Positions 16,593-23,610 of a DNA stretch of 35,956 bases are shown here, piece by piece. The notes under the pieces are model-generated. The model did not search any database. It was not told the origin of the DNA and saw only the letters and a list, made by a program, of their open reading frames with translations. Within the stretch, counting starts at the first letter, position 1; each line of letters opens with the position of its first letter. This DNA comes from Bradyrhizobium diazoefficiens (lineage in GTDB: Bacteria > Pseudomonadota > Alphaproteobacteria > Rhizobiales > Xanthobacteraceae), in NCBI RefSeq assembly GCF_018129965.1, contig NZ_JAFCKW010000042.1, forward strand, positions 1 to 35,956. The letters are read 5' to 3'. The position numbers and the translations under genes are program-made.

Positions 16593-18323
16593 ATGAGCTT
16601 TCATTATTTTGCCGGCGCCGCCTGCCGGGCACTGCTGGCGCCGAAGGACGGCCCCTCTCTTTACGACGTCTGCGATCCCGTATTGTCCGGGACCACCAGC
16701 GGCGATCCGCATCTGACCAAATTCTACAAGACCGCGCTCGGCAATCCCGCATTGCGGATGCTGCTGCGGCGTGCGGGCCTGCCCGAGCTGCGTGACGCGG
16801 CGAAGCTCGGCAAAGTGCGCGCGGCGCTTGTCCATGCGCGCGACGAGGCCGAGCCGGACTGGGCGGCAGTCAGCCAGCCCGTCGCCGATCTCGTCGACAG
16901 CATCGCGCTCGAGCATCCGAAACCGCCGCCGGCGATCTTCACCGGCTCGGCGCCGCCGCAGGCGAGAATCGACGGGGTGATCCGCGACTGCGCGCAGCAT
17001 CTGCTCGGCTCGTATCGCCGAAACGGCTTTCTGCCGACCTATGCCGCGTTCAATTTGATCGGCGACCCTGACTTCCGCGGGCGCGAGCTGACCATGGCGC
17101 TCACCGGGCTGAATGCGCGCGGCTACAAGAACTCTTCGCTGCTGTTCAATCTCGCCCGTGTCTTCATCGCGCGCTCGAAGGCCGCGGCCGTGATCAATCC
17201 GCCCTGGACCGGCATTGCCGAGCCGATGTGGGAGCCGGTGCAGATCCGGCACCGCTCGGCCTATTACGACGCCTTCTTCATCGAGGCGCTGCTGAGCTAT
17301 TCCGAGACCGGCCTCGCCTCGCCGGCCGACAAGATCGCGGCAGAGCGCGCCATCGCCGACATGGTGGATTTCTGCGTCAATATCAGCCGCGAGGAGGTCG
17401 AGGGCGCCGACGGCACCCGGTTCAACGTCATCACCGCGCTGGCGCCGGCGCCGCATCCGCGGTTTTCGCGCTTCTTCGCGCAGATCAAGCAGGACCTCGG
17501 CTTCGGCGTCTACGTGCCGGATTGCGACACCACGGCGTGCTCGATCTCGGCGGCGACGCAGGCCGGCTGCACAGATCCGATCATCGATCAGCCATTGCTG
17601 GATTTCTATTCGGGCTACCAGGTGCGCGCCGGCGTCAACGAGCCGCGCGTGACCGTGCCGATCAACGACAATATCGACTATGAGGGCGGGGTCGCGACCT
17701 GGATCGATAATCTCAAGGGCGAGCGGCCCTATGGCAACGATCTCGATCCGACGCTCAATCTCGACATTCTCGAGGTCAGCTTTCGCAATCTTGCGCGCTG
17801 GAAGATCCTGGAGACGCCGGCGCGGCTGGCGACGGTGCACCGCATCATCGGCTTCCAGAAACGGCTGGCGGCGAGCGGCGCCTTCGCCCATCCGCGCTCG
17901 CACATCTATTATCTGCCGGAGCTCTACTGCGCCTATTTCGGCCGCTGCTATGCGGCCTTCCTGGCGCTGCCGCTGGCGGCGCAGGCCGTGATCGACCCCG
18001 ACGGCGATTTCGACTTCATCCGCCACCGGGTGCTCTCCTACGTCAAGGGCCAGCTGATGGCCGCCGAGATGAACGTGTTCGACGCCGCGCTGGCGCTGAT
18101 CGCGCTCGGCCATCTCGGCGCCGATCCGCGTGCGTTCGCGCCGGCGCTGAACGTGATCGTCGATGCGATCGGCGAAGGCGGCCGCCGCGGCCCGTTCCGC
18201 GCCTATGAGTGGAACAAGATGAAGACGCCGACGCGGATTCTGGTGGGAGGTCCCGAGGTGACGTCGGCCTTCGTGCTGATGGGGCTGGCGGTGGCGAAAC
18301 GAGCGATGGCCGGGCGGGGGTGA
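16593..18323 (+). CDS. Hypothetical protein with DxDTTA motif, possibly an alpha/alpha-toroid class II terpene cyclase-like protein
   Basis: This 576-aa, mainly helical protein has no signal peptide or membrane segment. I do not recognise a named family. Several features resemble class II terpene cyclase/prenyltransferase toroids. One is an acid motif VPDCDTTACS (D310-A315), matching the DxDDTA general-acid motif with one substitution (DxDTT). Others are the early SLYDV segment, the helix pattern NVFDAALALIALGHLG near the C-terminus, and a final KMKTPTRILVGGPEVTSAF block resembling the closing repeat of these cyclases. If this holds, D312 would be the protonating acid for cyclisation of an isoprenoid diphosphate or similar substrate. 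No isoprenoid gene is adjacent. I chose ATG 16593 because the 17 upstream in-frame residues are low-complexity. An unrelated helical-repeat protein remains possible. Confidence 0.8.
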   Translation: MSFHYFAGAACRALLAPKDGPSLYDVCDPVLSGTTSGDPHLTKFYKTALGNPALRMLLRRAGLPELRDAAKLGKVRAALVHARDEAEPDWAAVSQPVADLVDSIALEHPKPPPAIFTGSAPPQARIDGVIRDCAQHLLGSYRRNGFLPTYAAFNLIGDPDFRGRELTMALTGLNARGYKNSSLLFNLARVFIARSKAAAVINPPWTGIAEPMWEPVQIRHRSAYYDAFFIEALLSYSETGLASPADKIAAERAIADMVDFCVNISREEVEGADGTRFNVITALAPAPHPRFSRFFAQIKQDLGFGVYVPDCDTTACSISAATQAGCTDPIIDQPLLDFYSGYQVRAGVNEPRVTVPINDNIDYEGGVATWIDNLKGERPYGNDLDPTLNLDILEVSFRNLARWKILETPARLATVHRIIGFQKRLAASGAFAHPRSHIYYLPELYCAYFGRCYAAFLALPLAAQAVIDPDGDFDFIRHRVLSYVKGQLMAAEMNVFDAALALIALGHLGADPRAFAPALNVIVDAIGEGGRRGPFRAYEWNKMKTPTRILVGGPEVTSAFVLMGLAVAKRAMAGRG

Positions 18324-18331
18324 GACGGTCG

Positions 18332-18464
18332 CGTGCCCCGGACGGGGCGCAGCGCGAGACGGTGCGCTACAGAGCCGGGGCCCATACCGCCACAAACTCC
18401 ACCGCGATTTCTGGGTTCCGGCTCTGCGCAGCAGCGTTTCACGCTGCAGCGCGTCCGGGACACG
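18332..18464. repeat. Palindromic repeat, CCGGGACCC family
   Basis: The ends CGTGCCCCGGACG (18332-18344) and CGTCCGGGACACG (18452-18464) are complementary with one mismatch. Internal AGAGCCGG and CCGGCTCT also pair. Same family as 15052-15186. Confidence 0.75.
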
Positions 18465-18584
18465 AGAAGCGGGCCCAATGACAGGAAGTTGAAAGCCCAT
18501 CTGTTAGGCAGGCGCTGGCCGCGCGGACAAAAGCCGACCACAATTGCGACGTCTATCGAGATTGTCCTTCACACGCGGACCGGC

Positions 18585-19310
18585 ATGTTGCGAAAACTCC
18601 TGATTGCGCTGTCATTGCTCGCTCTCCCGTCGCTGGCCGAGGCTGCCGACATCACCGGCACGGCCAAGGTCCGCGACGGCGATTCCGTCGTGATCGGCAA
18701 CAACCGGATCAGGCTCGGCGGCATCGACGCGCCGTCTTCCGACCAGCTCTGCCTCAACACCAAAGGCGAGCGCTGGACCTGCGGCATCGCAGCGCGCGAC
18801 GAACTCGCCAAATATGCCGAGGGCAAGACCTGGCTCTGCCATAGCCGTGCGATCGACCGGCGCGGCCGCACCGTGGCGCGCTGCGAGGTCGGCGGCGAGG
18901 ACATCCAGAAATGGCTGGTGCGCAGCGGCTGGGCGCTGTCGTACACCCGCGTCTCCCACGATTACGACGCCGACGAGGCCGCCGCACGCGAGGCAAAGGC
19001 CGGCATGTGGCAGGGCGCGTTCATCGCGCCCTGGGACTGGCGCGTGCGCAACAAGAAGACGACGATCCTGGGCGCCACCAAGCCGCCCGATGGCACCCAT
19101 TCGATCCTGCTCGCCTCGGCCTCCGGCCCGGTCGCGCCCTCGCCCGACTGCACCATCAAGGGCAACGTCAACAGCGCCGGCGAGTGCATCTTTCACCAGC
19201 CGAGCAGCCGCTGGTACACCCAGATCAAGATGCGGATCAGCAAGGGCACCCGATGGTTCTGCTCGGTCGAGGAAGCGGAAGCTGCGGGTTGCCGCGAGAC
19301 GAAGAGATAA
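18585..19310 (+). CDS. Secreted thermonuclease-fold (SNase-like) protein
   Basis: This 241-aa protein has a signal peptide (LLIALSLLALPSLAEA, cleaved near residue 21). An SNase OB-fold follows at about residues 22-140: VRDGDSVVI, then RIRLGGIDAP, DRRGRTVARC and WLVRSGWALSY. The Ca-site Asp (D33), Arg (R43) and Asp (D48) and the later DRxGR arginine are kept. The residue matching the catalytic Glu43 of staphylococcal nuclease is Ser51 (IDAPSSDQ in place of the usual DxPE), so activity may be lost or altered. A Cys-containing C-terminal extension of about 80 residues follows (PDCTIKGNVNSAGECIF, ending CSVEEAEAAGC). It is inferred to be periplasmic or secreted. The open frame extends upstream into a repeat, so the ATG just before the signal peptide was chosen. 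Confidence 0.88.
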   Translation: MLRKLLIALSLLALPSLAEAADITGTAKVRDGDSVVIGNNRIRLGGIDAPSSDQLCLNTKGERWTCGIAARDELAKYAEGKTWLCHSRAIDRRGRTVARCEVGGEDIQKWLVRSGWALSYTRVSHDYDADEAAAREAKAGMWQGAFIAPWDWRVRNKKTTILGATKPPDGTHSILLASASGPVAPSPDCTIKGNVNSAGECIFHQPSSRWYTQIKMRISKGTRWFCSVEEAEAAGCRETKR

Positions 19311-19427
19311 CCCAAGAGTTAGGCCACGCCAGACCTGCGTTTTCCGGCCTTTTCTTGCATTGCAGCGCGGCGTAAAAGCTGAATAGCAACCTACTCCCAT
19401 GTTCTCAAGCAACAAGGACTGACAGCA

Positions 19428-20615
19428 ATGACCGTTCGCGCGGGCCGGGAATTTCTGGCCATCCCCGGGCCCACCACGATGCCCGACGCCGTGCTGCAGG
19501 CGATGCATCGTCCGGCGATCGACATCTACTCCAAACAGATGACGGACCTGACCGAGAGCCTGCTCCGCGACATCTCGGGCCTGTTTGCCACCAAGGGCAA
19601 GTCCTACATCTATATCGCCAACGGCCATGGCGCCTGGGAAGCCGCGCTGAGCAACGTGCTGTCGCGCGGCGACAAGGTGCTGGTGCTGGAGAGCGGACGC
19701 TTCGCGATCGGCTGGGGCCATGCGGCAGAACTGATGGGCGCCGAGGTCGAGGTGCTCAAGGGCGACTGGCGCCGCGCGGTGCGGCCGCACGAGGTCGAGG
19801 AGCGCCTGCGCCGCGACAAGGAGCACACGATCAAGGCCGTCGTCGTCGTCCAGGTCGACACCGCGTCGGGCGTGCAGAACGACATCGAGGCGATCGGCAA
19901 GGCGATCAAGGCGAGCGGCCACCCCGCCCTCTACATGGTCGACACCGTGGCCTCGCTCGGCTGCATGCCGTTCGAGATGGACAAATGGGGCGTCGACGTC
20001 GCCATGTCCGGCTCGCAGAAGGGCCTGATGACACCGCCCGGCCTCGGCTTCGTCGCCGCCAATGCGCGCGCGCTCGAGGTGCAGAAGACCGCCAACATGA
20101 ACACGCCCTATTGGAGCTGGAGCGAGCGCGAAGGCACCGAGCACTATCGAAAATACGCCGGCACCGCGCCGGTGCATCTGTTGTTCGCATTGCGCCAGGC
20201 GATCGACCTGCTGCACGAGGAAGGGGTGGACAACGCCTTCCGCCGCCACAGCCTGCTCGGCGAAGCCACGCGCCGCGCGGTCTCCGCGTGGTCGGAAGGC
20301 CAGGTGCTCGGCTTCAACATCGCCGAAGCCAGCGAGCGCTCCAACACCGTGACCACGGTGACCATGAGCAACGGGCATGATCCGGCTATCCTGCAGCGCT
20401 ATTGCAAGGAGAAGTGCGGCGTCGTGCTCGGCACCGGCATCGGCGATCTCTCGGGCCAGGCGTTCCGCATCGCCCATATGGGCCACGTCAATGCGCCGAT
20501 GCTGCTCGGCACGCTGGGGGTGATCGAGGTCGGCCTGAACGCGCTGAAGATCCCGCACGGCAAGGGCGGGCTAGAGGCCGCGGTCGCCTATCTCGGCGAC
20601 GAGGTGGCGGCGTAG
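19428..20615 (+). CDS. Serine-glyoxylate-type aminotransferase (class V PLP enzyme)
   Basis: This 395-aa fold-type I PLP enzyme belongs to the alanine/serine-glyoxylate aminotransferase family. Its landmarks are FLAIPGPTTMPDAV at the N-terminus, IANGHGAWEAALSN (cofactor phosphate loop), YMVDTVASLGC (Asp172 facing the pyridine nitrogen) and the Schiff-base lysine K198 in SGSQKGLMTPPG. It is inferred to transfer an amino group from serine or alanine to glyoxylate or a similar 2-oxo acid, in C1, serine-cycle or photorespiratory-type metabolism. No serine-cycle genes adjoin it, so the true substrate is open. The ATG at 19428 has an AAGGAC ribosome-binding site. Confidence 0.92.
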   Translation: MTVRAGREFLAIPGPTTMPDAVLQAMHRPAIDIYSKQMTDLTESLLRDISGLFATKGKSYIYIANGHGAWEAALSNVLSRGDKVLVLESGRFAIGWGHAAELMGAEVEVLKGDWRRAVRPHEVEERLRRDKEHTIKAVVVVQVDTASGVQNDIEAIGKAIKASGHPALYMVDTVASLGCMPFEMDKWGVDVAMSGSQKGLMTPPGLGFVAANARALEVQKTANMNTPYWSWSEREGTEHYRKYAGTAPVHLLFALRQAIDLLHEEGVDNAFRRHSLLGEATRRAVSAWSEGQVLGFNIAEASERSNTVTTVTMSNGHDPAILQRYCKEKCGVVLGTGIGDLSGQAFRIAHMGHVNAPMLLGTLGVIEVGLNALKIPHGKGGLEAAVAYLGDEVAA

Positions 20616-20644
20616 GACGAAAAGTCCGCGCTCCAAACTCCGCC

Positions 20645-20788
20645 GTCGTCCCGGGGCGCGCATAGCGCGAACCCGGGACCCATAACCACAGGGAGTGGTT
20701 TGGCGAAGATTCGGAGTTGCCGGCTCGCGCGATAACTCCTGCCTGTGGTTATGGGTCCCGGATCTGCGCTGCGCTTGTCCGGGACGAC
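20645..20788. repeat. Palindromic repeat with 19-bp perfect inner arms
   Basis: Outer arms GTCGTCCCGG (20645-20654) and CCGGGACGAC (20779-20788) enclose perfect 19-bp inner arms (20674-20692 and 20742-20760) built on GGGACCCATAACCACAGG. It lies between two convergent genes and could act as a bidirectional transcript end. Confidence 0.8.
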
Positions 20789-20802
20789 AACGGAGTGTTC
20801 GG

Positions 20803-21912
20803 CTACGGTTTCGGCACGCGATAAGCCTCGACCTGCACCTTCAACTCCTCCAGTGACGCAAGCGGCGAATTCGGGTCGACGCGATATTCTCCGCGCGCCA
20901 GCCACGTCAAAATCTTCGCATCGACCACCGGCGAATGGTGGATGACGTCGGTGTAATTATCGAGGTCGTGCGTCACGTCCCTGATCGCGCGAAAGTCGTG
21001 GAGCCGGACATTGGGAAGCAGCGTCAGGCGCTGCGCGATGTGCGCGGTGACGTCGTAAACGATCTTCAGCGTCGCCGGCGAGGCGTCGCGCATCGCGACC
21101 CATTGCAGGATCGAATAGGGCGGGAAGTAGATGTCGAAGCTCACGTCCGGATGGCGCGTGATCAGAGCCACGGCATCGTGCTCGAAATGCCGCACCATGG
21201 CATCGGTGCCGTAGCCTTCGCCGAGGAAACGGCTGCGGGCAGGATCGGTGATATAGGCGAAGGAGACGAGCGTCCGACCCGCGTTGTAGGTGCCCGTGAC
21301 ATCGAAATTCCGCGGTAGCGCGTAGATGTCGTCGACGTCGGAGAGCGCAAACTTGACGGGGAGATAGGGCGCGACCTTGGTCAGCGTCTGCCGCAGCGGC
21401 GGGATAGATCGAAACAGCTCGAACAGGGATTCCTTTGCCATCGTCGCGTTGAACAGATAGGACGCGATCCCCTTGGCCGTCCTGCGATAGAGATCGACGG
21501 ACAGATACGGATCGGCTTCGATATCGGCCGCATCGATAAAGCTGAAATCGTCCATCGCCCAGATCACGCGCCGGGCGCCGTGGTCGATCGCCTGCGCCAG
21601 CACAAAGCCCTGCTGGCGCGAATTCGAGCCGGTCATCGCCAGCTTGAGCGAGCGAACGCCGAGCGCGCTGTCGATGTCGCTCTGGCGGAAATGGATCGCG
21701 AGCGAGGTGCCCATGAAGGCGGTATCGAAGGACTGGCTGCGGATCAGCCCGGCATTCTGCACCCGCGTGTCTTCGGAGTAACCGGCCGCGAGGAGACGCG
21801 CGGGACGGAACAGCTGCAGGGGATCGACGGCGAAGGTGAGCGCGGCCGCACCGAGCACGCAGGCGATGCTGGCGAGGATGAGACGCTTCAGACTGGCGAA
21901 GGGCGCGCGCAT
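20803..21912 (-). CDS. SGNH-like periplasmic partner of the MBOAT acyltransferase
   Basis: This 369-aa protein has an N-terminal signal anchor (about residues 11-30) and a large exported domain. FMGTSLAIHF resembles the block I Gly-x-Ser of SGNH/AlgJ-like O-acetyl transfer proteins. A C-terminal NYTDVIHHSP matches the Asp-x-x-His block of that fold. Its start codon overlaps the stop codon of the MBOAT gene by one base (TGATG), implying translational coupling. In MBOAT/SGNH systems such as AlgI with AlgJ/AlgX, the membrane protein passes acetyl groups across the membrane and the SGNH partner puts them on a polysaccharide. The same role is inferred here; the acceptor glycan is unknown. Overall similarity to named members looks low. 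Confidence 0.82.
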   Translation of the reverse strand: MRAPFASLKRLILASIACVLGAAALTFAVDPLQLFRPARLLAAGYSEDTRVQNAGLIRSQSFDTAFMGTSLAIHFRQSDIDSALGVRSLKLAMTGSNSRQQGFVLAQAIDHGARRVIWAMDDFSFIDAADIEADPYLSVDLYRRTAKGIASYLFNATMAKESLFELFRSIPPLRQTLTKVAPYLPVKFALSDVDDIYALPRNFDVTGTYNAGRTLVSFAYITDPARSRFLGEGYGTDAMVRHFEHDAVALITRHPDVSFDIYFPPYSILQWVAMRDASPATLKIVYDVTAHIAQRLTLLPNVRLHDFRAIRDVTHDLDNYTDVIHHSPVVDAKILTWLARGEYRVDPNSPLASLEELKVQVEAYRVPKP

Positions 21913-23348
21913 CAGAACCGGAAATAGATGAATTCGCTGTGACTCTGGATGCCCAGAATGCCGAATGCGAGCACCAGCGAGGCACCATAGAGGACGAGCG
22001 GCCGCATGCGTCCTGCCCGCAAGGCCTCGCCGACCTTGCGATGGCCGTGATCGTATCCCATGATCGCTTGCGTGTTCGGAGCCAGCCACACCAGCGCCGC
22101 GTAGATCGAGACCATCACGAGTGCCGCGATCTCCTCGCGGCCGAACACGATGTTCGACGGATCCGCCATGGCGTGGAGGATCCGCATCGCCCAATCGACC
22201 CGCTCGGCGCGGAAGAACACCCAGGCGACGACGACGGCGAGAAAGGTCAGCACGGCACCGGCGATACGAACCGGACGCGCTAGCAGCGCGGGGATATTCG
22301 GCACCAGAGCATTGAAGGCGTGATTGACGCAGAGATAGGCGCCGTGCAGCGCGCCCCAGATGACGAAAGTCCAGGCCGCGCCGTGCCAGAGGCCGCCGAG
22401 CAACATCGTGAGCAGCAAATTGACATAGCGCAGCACGCGGCCGCGACGGTTGCCGCCGAGCGGGATGTAGAGATAGTCGCGCAGGAATTGCGACAAGGTC
22501 ATGTGCCAACGCCGCCAGAACTCGACGATGCTGGTGGCCTTGTAGGGCGAGTTGAAATTGACCGGCAGGAAGATGCCGAACATCAGCGAGATCCCGATCG
22601 CCATGTCGGAATAGCCGGAGAAGTCGAAATAGAGCTGGAACGTGTAGGCGAGCGCGCCACACCAGGCCTGATCGAAGCTCGGCGCGCGCGCGTCGAAGGC
22701 CAGCGCGACCAGCGGCTGGATGCCGTCGGCAAGGCAGGTCTTCTTGAACAGGCCGATGGCGAAGATGATGGTTCCGCACAGGATCAGATGCGCGTCCGGA
22801 TGCTTGGACTCCTCCCGCTCGAATTGCGGAATCATGTCTTTGTGGTGGAGGATCGGCCCGGCGATCAGATGCGGGAAATAAGTCACGAACAGCGCGTAAT
22901 GCGGCAGGGCGTAGCGCGCGACCTGGCCGCGATACGCATCGACCAGGAAGGCGATCTGCGTGAACGTGTAGAAGGAGATTCCGACCGGCAGCAGGATGTG
23001 GACAGAAGCATGCGTGCCGAACAAAGCGTTGATGTTCTCGGCTGCGAAGCCGGCATATTTGAAGACGCCGAGCACCAGGAGATCGAAGGCCACACCGAGG
23101 GCGAGCGCGGCCTTTCGCTGCGGCGGGCTGAGCTTCGCCATGACAAGGAGATGGCCGACGCCGTAATTGAAGGCGATCGACAGCAACAGCAAAGCGACGA
23201 ACTGCCAGTTGCCGATGGCGTAGAAGGCCAGCGAAGCCACCGCCAGCCAGATCACCGGGGTCAGGTTGCTGCGCCGCCCGAGCCAGAAATAGCCGGCCAG
23301 CACGACCGGCAGGAACAGCAGGATGAACGGATAGGAGTTGAACAGCAT
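21912..23348 (-). CDS. MBOAT-family membrane O-acyltransferase (AlgI-like)
   Basis: This 478-aa polytopic inner-membrane protein has about 10-12 hydrophobic segments. It shows the AlgI/DltB hallmarks: MLFNSYPFILLFLPV at the start, LPVGISFYTFTQIAFLVD, YFPHLIAGPILHHKDMIPQF, DFSGYSDMAIGI, and the catalytic-His motif LLGGLWHGAAWTFV with His at about residue 322. It is inferred to move acetyl groups from cytoplasmic acetyl-CoA to the periplasmic side for polysaccharide O-acetylation, together with the coupled downstream SGNH-like protein. The open frame extends about 50 codons further upstream. I chose the ATG at 23348 because MLFNSYPF is the standard start of the family. Confidence 0.94.
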   Translation of the reverse strand: MLFNSYPFILLFLPVVLAGYFWLGRRSNLTPVIWLAVASLAFYAIGNWQFVALLLLSIAFNYGVGHLLVMAKLSPPQRKAALALGVAFDLLVLGVFKYAGFAAENINALFGTHASVHILLPVGISFYTFTQIAFLVDAYRGQVARYALPHYALFVTYFPHLIAGPILHHKDMIPQFEREESKHPDAHLILCGTIIFAIGLFKKTCLADGIQPLVALAFDARAPSFDQAWCGALAYTFQLYFDFSGYSDMAIGISLMFGIFLPVNFNSPYKATSIVEFWRRWHMTLSQFLRDYLYIPLGGNRRGRVLRYVNLLLTMLLGGLWHGAAWTFVIWGALHGAYLCVNHAFNALVPNIPALLARPVRIAGAVLTFLAVVVAWVFFRAERVDWAMRILHAMADPSNIVFGREEIAALVMVSIYAALVWLAPNTQAIMGYDHGHRKVGEALRAGRMRPLVLYGASLVLAFGILGIQSHSEFIYFRF

Positions 23349-23495
23349 CAGGCTGGACCGGCGGCGGGGGGTATCGCCCCTAAAGCACACACGGGGCCGG
23401 TCAACAACCCGGTGACGTCGCGCAGTCGCTGGCGGCCGCGCTGGTAATTGGTACGCTTGTCGCCATATTATGAGCGACCCGCAGCCCTCTACGGT

Positions 23496-23577
23496 CGTCA
23501 TTGCCGGGCTTGACCCGGCAATCCATCACTCGGAACATCACTTTTGATGGATGCGCGGGTCAGGCCCGCGCATGACG
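23496..23577. repeat. Palindromic repeat, CGTCATTGCC type
   Basis: CGTCA (23496-23500) and TGACG (23573-23577) bound the element. Inside are TGCCGGG/CCCGGCA, ATCCATCA/TGATGGAT and GCGCGGG/CCCGCGC pairs. It occupies the divergent region between the MBOAT and S9-peptidase genes and contains spurious ATG codons in frame with the peptidase. Confidence 0.75.
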
Positions 23578-23610
23578 AGATGGGGGCTGGTCAGACGCAA
23601 CGAGGATCGC

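Noticed and set aside
20699..20714. A 16-bp identity (TTTGGCGAAGATTCGG) with 33126-33141
   Set aside because: It is short, the flanks do not match and the contexts differ, so chance is a sufficient explanation.
20803..22779. A 658-codon frame fusing the SGNH-like protein with an upstream part
   Set aside because: The upstream part lies out of frame within the MBOAT gene and is Arg-rich noise. The true start is the ATG overlapping the MBOAT stop.
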